Assembly: GCF_000970285.1 (NCBI RefSeq)
Contig: NZ_CP009516.1
Location: forward strand, 3,885,036 to 3,949,035
Source of the DNA: Methanosarcina horonobensis HB-1 = JCM 15518
GTDB lineage: Archaea > Halobacteriota > Methanosarcinia > Methanosarcinales > Methanosarcinaceae
Length of the DNA stretch: 64,000 nt
Direction of reading: 5' to 3'
The notes beneath the pieces are model-generated. The model made no database searches and had not been told where the DNA came from. It was given only the letters and a program-made list of their open reading frames with translations. Numbering within the stretch: the stretch's first letter is position 1; every line of letters begins with the position of its first letter. Shown in pieces: positions 18,701-27,499 of the stretch. The position numbers were made by a program, and so were the translations under genes.

Positions 18701-21700
18701 CTCCTTGACCTCAAGTGACATACGTGGTCCACCGAAATAGCCAAATGACTCAAATTTCATCAGTCCTCCAACGGTATACTCCGTACCGGAAAATTTGTTA
18801 AATGTATTTACATCGTTGTTTGGTGTCAGTCTGAGTACTTTGTCTCCACTATCATCAATAATTGTCGGCGAACCTATTGTATTCCATTTAGCAGTATCTA
18901 GTACTCCGCTCTCAAAATCGTCAAAGAAGTCAAAAACCGCATTACCGTTTGATGCCGAAGGTACACCAGAGTTACCATAGTACATATTGATAGTTGTACC
19001 ATGTATACCATCTATCTCAGGAACCTTTACCCAGACCTTTGCTGAAACGGAATCTGTTTTCTCTTCAATCCAATATGGAAGTGGAATGCCGTTATCATCA
19101 ACAAAACGAACATCATCGAAATCCGATTGCATTTCAGGCTCGTAAGCGACGTCGAAACTCACCTGGTAATCAGTCAAAGTGCCATCTGCAGACGGGGAAA
19201 TTGTGATAGTTTTATAATTCTTGAATATGGAACCATTAACGATGTAATTGTTCTCTTCACTACCGCAGTCCTTTGTTTTGGTTAATACTTTTTCAGGTGC
19301 TACACCATCCTGATAGTACGTGTACTCTGTAGATGGAGAATCAAGTGTGTCGTCGACTTTCAGCATCTTCGATATTCTGTGCAGGTCATCATAGACATAT
19401 GCCGTAGAAATACCGTTGCTGTCTGTTATTTTTGTTATCCTGCCAAGATCGTTGAACTCATAGCACTCTTTTTGACCCAAGGCGTTTTCAATGGAAGCAG
19501 GGTATAAGTGGTTATCATCATATTCTATGTTCTTTGAAGCCCCTTCCGGATTTGTAATCTGGATTATATTTCCATAGTTATCATAATCGTACAAAACAGT
19601 GGGATTATCTCCCATATTGTTCCATGATATTGTTTTTGTGAGTTGCCCTTTGCTTATGGCACTGTTATCATTTGTTCCGTCATAATAGTACCATGATTCG
19701 CTCTTCTTTGTCTGATTTGAATCTTTCAGCCATTCATGCGTTTTTTTCCCGAGAATCCACGGACCTTCCGCATTGGCATATTCATAATAAAGATATTTTC
19801 CATCCCCAGTAGTGTTCACATCACCGTAATCTGTTATGGAAAGCGGGTTCCCGTAATCGTCATACTCATTATATTTGATGAAAGAGGACCAGCCGGCTGA
19901 ACTGGTTGGGCTCTTAACAAGCCCGTCAAATTGTGTTTTAGATATCGAGTCCAGCAAAATCAGGTTAACATCAGGATATGTTCTCTGAGCAGTATATTCC
20001 ATGTTCGAAGAACTGTAAAGGTTTCCGTTTTTGTCCCATACTTCAGTATGATTCTCAATACCTTTCAGCACATTGTCCTGGTGGAAAAAGTGTTTTATTA
20101 TCGAGTATTCGTTTTCAACAGTGACCTCACCAAATCCTCTGAATTCGATTTCCTCTGGTGGATTGAAGTATTGCATTCCGTTTTTATAAGTGTAATTTGT
20201 TGTTGAAACTACTCTTCCGGTGCCTGTAATCCCATTATCTCTTGTCACACTGCTTGTGACCCACATACTCATGGACAGATCTGAAACGCCGTCGTTTCCA
20301 GTGTTATCAAAATTTGTGGAAGGTTCATATTTTATTGTTGTACTTCCGCCGGTTGGATGCTGTATTTTTTTGAGCAGACCTGGGGTTTTGTAATCTTCTG
20401 TACTATCGGTGTTAGTGTTTATCCAAGTATAGCAGCAACTAAGACCGTTTCCTTGAATAATATCTGTCAGCCCGTCCCCGTTCAAATCTGCAAAGCGCAC
20501 TCCCAGGCCTTTGGTATAGCTTCCGATTAATGTAGGAGGATTCCATGAATTTTTCTCTTCCCAACCATCACCGGTATTTATCCAAGCGTTGTAGGTGGAC
20601 CCTTCACTATAAAGATAACCCTTGAGAATATCTACTAAACCATCTCCGTTAACGTCCGCCAAGCAGATACCAATTGAAAGGAGGGATACTGGGGCTCCCC
20701 AGGAATTATCCTGTTCCCATCCACTGCCATTATTTAACCAGGCAGAACCGTACTTAACGAGATCAACCAATCCATCTCCATTGACATCAACGAGTCGTAT
20801 CCCTTGATCACTTCCATCATATGAAAAACAAACAGGGGGGTTCCACGAGTTATCCTGTATCCAGCCTTCACCGGTATTGAGATAGGCATCATAGTATTCA
20901 TGAACATAATCACTTTTGTAACCCTTAATTATATCAGCTAATCCGTCTCCATTGATATCTAAAACTCTTACACCGCTATCACTTGACCAGCCAAAATCCA
21001 ATGGAGGTGTCCAGGAGTTGTTTTGTTCCCACCCGACACCAGTATTCAACCAGGCAGAAGAAATGTAAGATCCGTTCTGGATAATATCAACCAATCCATC
21101 TCCGTTGACATCTGCAAGGCGGGCTCCTCCATCATGGGTATAATGTCTGAAATATGTTGGTGTTTCCCAGGAGCTGTTCAGTTCCCAGCCATCTCCGGTA
21201 TTTATCCATGCCGAACAACAAACTGCGTTGTTACTAGCTATATAACCCTGAATAATATCTTCTAATCCATCGCCGTTGATATCTACCAACCTTTCTCCTC
21301 TGTCTCTTCCTCCTCCGAAATCAATCGGGGATATCCATGAACTACTCTCCTGCCATCCTTCGATTATAGAGCCATATTCAAAAATAGTGGGAGGGAACTC
21401 TGCATTGTTTAGCCCTGCTTTTGTGATAGATGTAAGATATAGTTTTGACTGTTGTGTGTTGTAATCAAGATCATATTCCCAGAGAATAGTTTCATCGTTC
21501 TGAACGGTGATGCTGGATATTAAACTATTTTCACAAATTTTATTCCCGTATTCATAAACCGTGAAGGAGTCTGGTTTTTCCGTGAACTCAAAATCAATAA
21601 CTGCATGATTGTCATTATAAGTTATGCTGTCAAGATATGTGCTTCCTATTTCCCCGCTTTTCGGGTTTTCAAGATACTTGTACTTAATCTGGTTGCCATT

Positions 21701-22504
21701 AACATCTTCTATTAAATCGAGCCACCATTTACTAACATAATTTCTTGATTCAACGGAGTTTCTTTGTTCGGAATCACTGTTATAACCAAAACGGTATTTT
21801 GTTCCATCCGGCATTTTCAGGATCCAGTAGTCCCCAAAAGAATTGCTGCCTGTTGTACTTTTTTCAATTTTCATAAAACTTTCGATTTCTGTGTGATATG
21901 ACTCATCTTCCTCCACATAAACAAGTTTGTAAGTTGAGCCGTCCAGAACAAGAATAAATCTATCATCACTGGTGTTATCAGGAGTATATCTGGTATCTCT
22001 GATGACACAGTTTTCATTCAATGACCAGCCCATCCCCAGTGAACCGTATGTTCCTCCAGAGCCCATAGCACTGGAGTATGTTAAAGAAACCTTTGGTTCC
22101 AGGCCAGCTCTTCCTTTTAAAGCTTCAATCGGATAAGAATATACAAAAGAACCCGTAAATAGACTTGCGTCAAAGTAATCGTTTTCATTCTCCAGGGCCG
22201 GACTAAGATATGCTTTTGCATTCCCTAAAGGTTCGATATCATCTTCAGAAGTTGCAGTTAACACAGTATCTTCAGAAGCAGTTTCTGAATCATCATCCAC
22301 GCTTTCACTATCAAGATCGGAAATTGCCTCACTCGTTTCCTCTTTTTCTACTGCATTTTCGTTATTTTCCTCATATGAATCGAAATCTGCTTGTGAGCTC
22401 TCATAATTTCCATCTTGACTTGTTTCTATGTTTTCAAGACAATATACGTTAGGCGTGAGCAATATAACTAGCAGTGAACTACCCCTCTCTGTCCAATCCG
22501 GCAA
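15791..22504 (-). CDS. Giant SpvB/FG-GAP/Rhs polymorphic toxin with GIY-YIG nuclease tip; 5' end disrupted by an IS
   Basis: About 2237 codons. Native coding begins near 22480; the codons before it, including the TTG at 22504, belong to the right end of an inserted element. Residues about 8-22 (SSLLVILLTPNVYC) look like the remains of a signal peptide. Then come an acidic linker, an SpvB-type domain (about 80-390), six calcium-binding FG-GAP motifs of the DxNGDGLxDI type (about 400-700), a TcdB middle-like segment (about 710-830), many YD/Rhs repeats, a DUF2341-like insertion (about 1090-1380) inside the repeats, the core end with DPSGHY (about 2028), a helical linker and a GIY-YIG nuclease (about 2138-2237: YVYYGVRDG, VYVGITNNPTKRIYQHG, a late Glu and Asn). 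The Imm26-like gene follows at once. Without its start the protein may not be secreted. Confidence 0.88.
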   Translation of the reverse strand: MPDWTERGSSLLVILLTPNVYCLENIETSQDGNYESSQADFDSYEENNENAVEKEETSEAISDLDSESVDDDSETASEDTVLTATSEDDIEPLGNAKAYLSPALENENDYFDASLFTGSFVYSYPIEALKGRAGLEPKVSLTYSSAMGSGGTYGSLGMGWSLNENCVIRDTRYTPDNTSDDRFILVLDGSTYKLVYVEEDESYHTEIESFMKIEKSTTGSNSFGDYWILKMPDGTKYRFGYNSDSEQRNSVESRNYVSKWWLDLIEDVNGNQIKYKYLENPKSGEIGSTYLDSITYNDNHAVIDFEFTEKPDSFTVYEYGNKICENSLISSITVQNDETILWEYDLDYNTQQSKLYLTSITKAGLNNAEFPPTIFEYGSIIEGWQESSSWISPIDFGGGRDRGERLVDINGDGLEDIIQGYIASNNAVCCSAWINTGDGWELNSSWETPTYFRHYTHDGGARLADVNGDGLVDIIQNGSYISSAWLNTGVGWEQNNSWTPPLDFGWSSDSGVRVLDINGDGLADIIKGYKSDYVHEYYDAYLNTGEGWIQDNSWNPPVCFSYDGSDQGIRLVDVNGDGLVDLVKYGSAWLNNGSGWEQDNSWGAPVSLLSIGICLADVNGDGLVDILKGYLYSEGSTYNAWINTGDGWEEKNSWNPPTLIGSYTKGLGVRFADLNGDGLTDIIQGNGLSCCYTWINTNTDSTEDYKTPGLLKKIQHPTGGSTTIKYEPSTNFDNTGNDGVSDLSMSMWVTSSVTRDNGITGTGRVVSTTNYTYKNGMQYFNPPEEIEFRGFGEVTVENEYSIIKHFFHQDNVLKGIENHTEVWDKNGNLYSSSNMEYTAQRTYPDVNLILLDSISKTQFDGLVKSPTSSAGWSSFIKYNEYDDYGNPLSITDYGDVNTTGDGKYLYYEYANAEGPWILGKKTHEWLKDSNQTKKSESWYYYDGTNDNSAISKGQLTKTISWNNMGDNPTVLYDYDNYGNIIQITNPEGASKNIEYDDNHLYPASIENALGQKECYEFNDLGRITKITDSNGISTAYVYDDLHRISKMLKVDDTLDSPSTEYTYYQDGVAPEKVLTKTKDCGSEENNYIVNGSIFKNYKTITISPSADGTLTDYQVSFDVAYEPEMQSDFDDVRFVDDNGIPLPYWIEEKTDSVSAKVWVKVPEIDGIHGTTINMYYGNSGVPSASNGNAVFDFFDDFESGVLDTAKWNTIGSPTIIDDSGDKVLRLTPNNDVNTFNKFSGTEYTVGGLMKFESFGYFGGPRMSLEVKEPNNQLARFSYRIESYPDGTGWTGTSITYASSSASFIPIAQARPSWSTGVWDRFSFSSSNNLQKLSSDKLNLSGTYANNLSGSIYIGTWDNGNDIRFSHIYVRKFASFEPTYVVGDTETGYDEGSTNTSYSYSTFDSTDSYDGFGQLIQKKYEGEDGWIIQNTAYNELGLVESAEVPHYSDQSGLSVTYEYDATGRPTVITNTDGTTLRYHYKLDNTTITNQNGVNKTLTSDVFGNVVRVYEFNGNETYVTSYGYDALNSLIEISPGCNDPQMPPSVYFTYDSLGRKVAMNDPDMGSWTYEYDLNGNLVNQTDARGVSTILSYDDLGRVTSIYYPNDEDVSFTYDLKFNGTLSKVKKGNVSSDYNYDLRYRVKDEAVTIDGTRYTTSYKYDSMDRVIRITYPNAASVNLRYNNQTLLESVEGVIDNLDYNARNQITRKEYSNGVVTTYTYDSQKLLLDRIYSAGLQDLNYDFDNVGNVLQIVDNAQNSVKTYGYDDLDRLVSAEMYSGSRVNLNYLIDFTYDQYGRIEINDATYGPVPFIEETALYEYSLTPFHAPVTYSVGSLGYDTNDLDYDANGNLIDDEDFIYVYNDANQLSEVRYSANNSLVEKYWYDANGQRIKKQNSTGEFTYYVNKFYEIENGTVISYFFLNDERIAKKTSEGMEWYLSDHLGSTSLMIDENGVEVERTDYFPYGQVRSGGLEKYGFTGQENDADTGLMYYGARYYSPEYSIFVQPDTMLPDPYNPQVLNRYSYALNNPVKYSDPSGHYVESALDVAFILMDLNDIRQDPSDLWAWGALGADGVCAVVPIATGGGLGVKAIKATNGIDNAVDTTKAIEKSVEVVDTVADAGKAVDNVGDTLKVSDNVPESLMVGEANTYVYYGVRDGENVYVGITNNPTKRIYQHGDRFDVLYVLNRGEPLTRKQSRAIEQAEIVSNPSFENKINSISPNRDFYDKAVEWGQNWLKGNGYKR

Positions 22505-23900
22505 GCCGGATTGTCTGAGGAATGGGATTCCTTCGAGTATTTACGTCATTTGTGGAAAAGATTCTGAGAACCTTTTCGACATCGGTAAACCTGTTTGTCG
22601 AAGATTTTCAGCGAATTGCTGAAAGCTCGTCCACAGAGCATTTTGCAATAGGAAATTATACATGATATTAATTGTAGAATTCCGATCTCTATCAATATAA
22701 TTCCCACAATCACATTCCATATTTCGCTTCCATAACGGCATTTCATGAAGTTTTCCACAAACATAACACATTTTGGAAGTATAGCTTTCATCAATTTTTG
22801 TTACTCTTTTACCTATAAGTTCTGCTTTATAGGTCAAAAATTCGATAAAGCGAGATAAATAACCTTGATTTTGAGTTGATCTATTTTGGGCTTTTTTCCT
22901 TTTACCTTTTAGTTTTTTGGATTGAGCCATTTTCTTAACATCAAGTTTTCCAATAATAATAGTATTAGCTTTAGTGTTGTTTACTATTTTTTTGGATAAC
23001 TTATGTTGGAAATCTTTAAGCTGATTAGATTTCTTTTTTTCCATTTTCCTATAATTTCCATGAAGTTTTACCCATTTCCGGCTTTTCTTTTTACAATGAT
23101 CCCTTCGGGATTTGATAGAGTCTATCTTAGAATTCCAATACTTATCCGGTCTTGGACTTTTCACTTAATGGATTTTTCCTTTGAGATTGATACACGTTAC
23201 TATCTTAGTTATACCTGCATCTATAGCTTGATACTGATTATTATCAACATATTCAGGAACAGCTACTTCATAGGTTATAGAAACGTAGAAATCTCCTTTC
23301 GCTTTGAAAGGATCATCATTATAGATTTCCACTTGTTTGATGTTAGGAAATACTTTAGAAATCTCAAAATCAAGTGAAACATTATTTACGTTATGAGAAA
23401 AAATAATCTTATTCCCATATAATGTTTTTAATAACCTAAATCCACTTTGATTATATACAATAGTTTGGAAAAAGTTTCTACTTCGGAAATTAGGAGATTT
23501 TGCAGTAACATCTCCATTTTTCCTTAGACCAAAAAAGGACTTATAATTAGCGTCAAGTTTTTTAAGAACTCCTTGTAGAGTTTTTGAATACACTACTTTG
23601 TATTCAGGATTCTTTTTCTTGAACTCTGAAAGCTTGTTCTGTTGATCTATATATTTGACACTTTTTCGTTTCGATTTCCATACATCTTTTCTTTCAGCTA
23701 AAGCTAAGTTATACAGAGAACAACATCTATCAGAAAGTTCCCAAAGAACTTTCAGTTGATCCTCAGTTGGATGTATCTTAACTCTTGCCGTCAGATGCAT
23801 AGTTGTATATAAATGGACGGTCTAAGAATAAATAAACTTGCAGAATTAAGAAAAGGTTTATGTTTTAAATTTGCAGAGTTATATTAACTATGGTGCGAGG
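22484..23900 (-). mobile_element. TnpB-only IS200/IS605-type element inserted in the rhs 5' end
   Basis: Contains the broken tnpB gene and a right end with a perfect 8-bp hairpin (22495-22502 with 22505-22512, loop AA) preceded on the minus strand by GGAATCCCATTCCTC, the typical guide-RNA tail. The right boundary falls next to codon AGT at 22480 of the toxin gene. The left end is not clear and is placed only roughly. There is no TnpA. Confidence 0.75.
22541..23800 (-). pseudogene. tnpB: TnpB (OrfB) RNA-guided nuclease, interrupted by one in-frame TAA
   Basis: A 419-codon frame from the ATG at 23800 with a TAA at 23165-23167; the frame is unchanged on both sides. The first part has the HTH-like start (MHLTARVKIHPTEDQLKVL), the helical lobe and RuvC-I (YQAIDAGITKIV, Asp about 194). 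The second part has TIIIGKLDVKKM at the RuvC-II position, with Gly where a catalytic Glu is common, then a zinc ribbon (CYVCGK and CDCG) and RuvC-III (IDRDRNSTINIM). The stop is TAA, so it cannot be read as pyrrolysine. Unless it is read through, the nuclease is dead. Confidence 0.88.
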
Positions 23901-23916
23901 CTCCGCTTTCATCCCC

Positions 23917-23985
23917 CACCTGTCCGATCCGATAAATCGGATCTCCCGAGGAAGGGGACTTCCCGCTGTGCCTCCGCACTCCCAA
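23917..23985 (-). repeat. Second, diverged TnpB-element right end
   Basis: The layout matches the right end at 22490-22545: hairpin GATCCGAT-AA-ATCGGATC (23926-23943) followed by an aggaaggggacttcc segment corresponding to gaggaatgggattcc. The orientation is the same, and no tnpB belongs to it. It is probably the scar of an older related element. Confidence 0.55.
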
Positions 23986-24118
23986 AGTTAAACAGCCTAT
24001 AAAAGCAAATTGACCGACTGCGGTACCTATATTTACCTAATATAAGGCTGCATTTCGAGAGTATCTGAATTTTGAAGAACGGACAGATTTGCAAGTATGA
24101 GGTAGAAACATTGAGAGA

Positions 24119-24340
24119 TTGATGCTCTCCAGTGAAGAAGTTGGTAAGGACTGTTCTACAGATCTTCTGCAGTATATTGAGGAAAACTGTGGAGTTATAA
24201 AGACTTGCTGCAAGAAGCTTGTAGATAGAACTCAGTTTGAGTTTGCATACGTGTTGGACAGAAAAAGGTTTTTTTATAAAGTAGTAACGGTTTATTCAGA
24301 GATTAAGAAGCAGAATAGATGGATGAAAATTAAACCAAAA
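24119..24340 (+). pseudogene. Transposase-like fragment
   Basis: About 70 codons: LQYIEENCGVIKTCCKKLVD, then RFFYKVVTVYSEIKKQNRWM. The second segment recalls the KQ-x-x-M region that precedes the core of some IS5/ISNCY-type transposases. The frame then runs into sequence resembling the end of a tRNA gene. The assignment is weak, and the fragment cannot be functional. Confidence 0.35.
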
Positions 24341-24345
24341 GAGAG

Positions 24346-24390
24346 TGCGAGGGATGCTATTCGACCGCAAGAATTCTACGGACTGGACCC
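24346..24390 (-). other. Degenerate 3' fragment of a tRNA-Leu gene (possible att scar)
   Basis: tgcgagggatgctattcgac and the following bases match the 3' end (acceptor strand and T arm) of the two tRNA-Leu genes at 29387 and 29568, about three quarters identical over the first 36 bases and in the same orientation. Elements that integrate into tRNA 3' ends leave such partial copies at their far end. Confidence 0.5.
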
Positions 24391-24525
24391 TCACCCCTGC
24401 CCTCCTGGTTTTTCCTCATTTTCAATATCATAGAAAGTGAGGACGAGAAATATCGCTCAATAAAACAGAGTTGCAAAAAAAGGGGATTGACCCCATTAAG
24501 ATATACTTTTTGTAATCTTTTTCCA

Positions 24526-26619
24526 TTATCTCACCACAAAGGTCTTTGCACCGAACTTAACTTTTACTCCTTTTCCTGTCAGGTAGCAGAGGAAAAGGCT
24601 GCTGAGTACTACTACTTTTATTGTCGCGTAGATCAATACATACGGTATCAGCATTACTAATAATCTTTTGTCTTTGGCAAACAATGGGCCGATGTATATG
24701 ATGTACAGCATTATGGAGAATGCCAGACAGAGGATTCCACTCATCAATATCAATGGGATGTTCTCATATTGAAGTATTAAGCACGGTATTGACATGATCA
24801 GGATGATAGAACAAACCCCAATAATATATCCTGAGTAATTGAATATCATCCATGGGTTCTTTATTGCCCATTTTTTGTGGAGCCTCCATAACTGGAGATT
24901 GCCGTACCACCATCTCTTTCTCTGTTTATACCACCCTCGAAGAGTCTCAGGTGCGTTTGTGTAAACCATTGCTTTTGGTTCTTGAATAATCTTAACGGAG
25001 TTTTTAAGAGCCTTGATTGTAAAGTCTGCGTCTTCAACGATAGTTTCGCTACTGAATCTAACTACATCGCATACTTTGCGCCTGACAGCGGTAAGAGGAC
25101 CAGGGCATACGAGAATACTGCCGGACAAACTCTGAAGGTGACGGGTAATATCCTGCTCTGTGCGGTATTCTATCATCTGGAAGTATTTCATGAGTCCTTT
25201 TTTTCCGCGGTTATCGTGGATATACACATTCCCTGCCACCATCTGGGCATCTTTATTCTCATTGAGACATTTCATTAAAGAGCTCACAGCATCTGGGGCC
25301 ATATACGAGTCTGAATCCGTAAAGATCAGGATGTCTCCTTTTGCAATCTCAATCGCTTCATTAAGAGCGTTTGCTTTTCCTCCGTTCACTTTAAGATCGA
25401 GAAGTTTTACGGGATATTTTGAGATAATCTCTGCAGTTCTGTCACTGGAACCATCATTAACAGCGATTATTTCCATTTCTCCTTTGTAGTCCTGGTTAAG
25501 GATGGCCTGGAGGCATTTACCTATTGCTTTCTCTTCATTATAGGCAGGGGCGATGACGGTGACTAGCATCGGATCTTTCGGGTCAGGATCTTTCGGGTCT
25601 CGACCATCTTCAAGTAAGTATTTATTTTGTTTTCTTTTCTTGTGCCGTTGTGATAACAACTTCCATATCACAAAGAATGAAAGTGGCAGTAATGAGGTTA
25701 TGATAAAGAACCCGAAATATATCTCCATTATCTTATTTACATTTATATTTCCGATAGTAGGGTTGTCACCTTTCCTTGATCCTGCAGGGATAACTGAAAA
25801 TGCAACCTGTCCTACTGATTCATACTGAGTCAACTTGGCCATGTCGGAGACTACTTCTGGTCGGGTATTCACCTCAATATCGTCTACTCTGACGGTGATA
25901 TTCATCTCGTTAGTCGATGATAAGTAATCAGTGAGAAACTGCTTTGTGTATGGATTCCAGTCCTGTACATGGAGCAGAATGGTTTCTGGATTTTCTTCCC
26001 TGATTTGCTCGGAAGCTTCCTGGTACCGGGGGTCGTCAAAGCTTTGCATTGTACTCCACTCCCAGGTATATTCGTTTCTATTGGATCCACTCGTTTCGAG
26101 AACGGGTAACTGTGTTGAGATTCCATTACTCTCTATTTTCTGTTTTAACGATTCATCTACTATTCCATTGATGGGTTCTTCTGGAAGGATAAATGCCACA
26201 GGAACAATTCCGGCTTTTTCAAAGACTTCTTTCCCCTTTTCTATATTTTCTTTTGTCTGCAATGGCGTTAGGATAGAATAATTTTCATGTGCCCATCCGT
26301 GCATTCCCATAAGAACTCCTCTATCCTGCGCGTCCCTCAGTGCATCGAGAAGTTTCGGTTCTTCCAGAACTGTAGTACTTCCTGGTGTGTTGCCGTTTAA
26401 GTGATTAAGTCCCGTGTAAAGAAATAATCCAATTGAAAGAGTGACCAGTACCGCCAGAAGTAATGAAACAATCGGCACAAATTTGTTTATCATGCGATTG
26501 CTGGACGAACTCGTAAACTTTTTCTCGTTTTTCTCTTTTCGAGCAAATATAATATCTGGCTGATGTATCACTTTTGTTTTTTGAAATTTTACAAAATCTC
26601 CGATATGTTTCCTCATCAT
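24526..26619 (-). CDS. Membrane GT2 glycosyltransferase with N-terminal deacetylase-like domain
   Basis: About 697 residues from the ATG at 26619, which follows a GGTGGGG site; a GTG at 26631 is also open. A cytoplasmic basic stretch and a helix (about 44-68) lead to an extracytoplasmic domain resembling polysaccharide deacetylase or DUF2334 folds (VLMGMHGWAHENYS, VAFILPEEP). A helix at about 310-330 is followed by a family 2 catalytic domain: APAYNEE, VNDGSSDRT, FTDSDSYMAPDA, ETIVEDADF and KQRKRWWYGN, the last being the QxxRW motif of processive hexosaminyl synthases. Helices at the C-terminus close the channel. It probably makes or remodels a cell-surface beta-linked polysaccharide. It is a single gene without a neighbouring operon. 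Confidence 0.88.
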   Translation of the reverse strand: MMRKHIGDFVKFQKTKVIHQPDIIFARKEKNEKKFTSSSSNRMINKFVPIVSLLLAVLVTLSIGLFLYTGLNHLNGNTPGSTTVLEEPKLLDALRDAQDRGVLMGMHGWAHENYSILTPLQTKENIEKGKEVFEKAGIVPVAFILPEEPINGIVDESLKQKIESNGISTQLPVLETSGSNRNEYTWEWSTMQSFDDPRYQEASEQIREENPETILLHVQDWNPYTKQFLTDYLSSTNEMNITVRVDDIEVNTRPEVVSDMAKLTQYESVGQVAFSVIPAGSRKGDNPTIGNINVNKIMEIYFGFFIITSLLPLSFFVIWKLLSQRHKKRKQNKYLLEDGRDPKDPDPKDPMLVTVIAPAYNEEKAIGKCLQAILNQDYKGEMEIIAVNDGSSDRTAEIISKYPVKLLDLKVNGGKANALNEAIEIAKGDILIFTDSDSYMAPDAVSSLMKCLNENKDAQMVAGNVYIHDNRGKKGLMKYFQMIEYRTEQDITRHLQSLSGSILVCPGPLTAVRRKVCDVVRFSSETIVEDADFTIKALKNSVKIIQEPKAMVYTNAPETLRGWYKQRKRWWYGNLQLWRLHKKWAIKNPWMIFNYSGYIIGVCSIILIMSIPCLILQYENIPLILMSGILCLAFSIMLYIIYIGPLFAKDKRLLVMLIPYVLIYATIKVVVLSSLFLCYLTGKGVKVKFGAKTFVVR

Positions 26620-26803
26620 ATGTAACCCCACCCAACAGCCTACCCCATTTGACTGCTTAGTTACTAATAAATTTAAATGAATATTTCTATGTAATTTTGA
26701 ATGATAGTTAGTATCTGGTTTATCCTGAATAATTTCGATTCAATACTTTTTTATGTTTAATCTCCAGCAAATTCTTAAGGCTTATACTTTAGCCCATTTG
26801 AGT

Positions 26804-27211
26804 TTAAACAGAGATTTCCCTGGTTAGAATATAAGCGACCATTTCAGGATTCAGCTTACTCTCCCTTGAAACCTTTTTCTCAATCTCCTCAGCGGCTTTA
26901 CCTTCGTTCTTCATTTCCTTAATCTTTTCAATCACTGAGGATGGAATTGCGTAGTATTCGTTTATATCTTTCCTGTGGCCCCAGACATCTCCTTCAAGGA
27001 GCTGAATTCTCTGCATTTGAAGGAACATTTCTATGGATTTTGAAACTGTAGCCTTATAGGATTTAGGTACCTGAATTACCTCAATTTTCGGGCATGTTTC
27101 AACCAGTCCAAAGAGGTCCTTGTTTGAAGGCCTGAAAGCCAGGTGAACAAGACGCTCATTCGGATTAAGTGTAAAGATCTCTTCCCTTGAACTAACCACT
27201 CTTATTCTCAT
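26804..27211 (-). CDS. DUF1699-like protein
   Basis: A 135-residue soluble protein of unknown function that I recall as a family confined to Methanosarcina-type archaea. The N-terminal half reads RIRVVSSREEIFTLNPNERL, VHLAFRPSNKDLFGLVETCP and KIEVIQVPKSY, an alternating strand/helix pattern. The C-terminal half is helical and charged (IPSSVIEKIKEMKNEGKA). It sits 115 bases before (in genomic direction) the zinc minigene at 27327-27482, and a truncated copy of itself lies on the far side of that gene (27500-27680), so this small region was duplicated. The precise family name is less certain than the gene call. Confidence 0.72.
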   Translation of the reverse strand: MRIRVVSSREEIFTLNPNERLVHLAFRPSNKDLFGLVETCPKIEVIQVPKSYKATVSKSIEMFLQMQRIQLLEGDVWGHRKDINEYYAIPSSVIEKIKEMKNEGKAAEEIEKKVSRESKLNPEMVAYILTREISV

Positions 27212-27326
27212 ATTTTTCCCCCACTGTTATGTTCTTTTTTGATTTGAGTCGATTTTAGTTTTTAATTGCCTTAGGTTAAAAGTAAAAAGTAAGGAAATTC
27301 TACTTTTTACGATGAAACTAATAAAT

Positions 27327-27482
27327 TTATGCAGATATGCAAGAGGGAACTGCTCCTCTCTTCACGCTTTCCTGAGAAACTAAAAGGCATTTAAGTGTAC
27401 AGTAAATTGCCTTTTCCTCCACTTTCTTCAGGACTATAAACTCATTCCCACAAATTGGACATATTTTTGTTACATACTCCAT
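27327..27482 (-). CDS. 51-residue zinc-ribbon protein
   Basis: A minigene that is clear by comparison: ATG at 27482, stop at 27327. The protein starts MEYVTKICPICGNEFIVLKK and continues VEEKAIYCTLKCL, giving two cysteine pairs (CPIC and C-TLK-C) that would bind one zinc. A second gene at 61104-61259 encodes a protein of the same length, identical over most of residues 1-32. Conservation concentrated on the coding frame shows that both are real. Such small zinc ribbons often bind nucleic acid or a partner protein; the role is unknown. It lies between the DUF1699-like gene and its truncated copy. Confidence 0.8.
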   Translation of the reverse strand: MEYVTKICPICGNEFIVLKKVEEKAIYCTLKCLLVSQESVKRGAVPSCISA

Positions 27483-27499
27483 TAAGCATCACCCACTAA

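Noticed and set aside
22541..23800. In-frame stop in tnpB as a pyrrolysine codon
   Set aside because: Methanosarcina can read UAG as pyrrolysine, but this codon is TAA. It is treated as a nonsense mutation.
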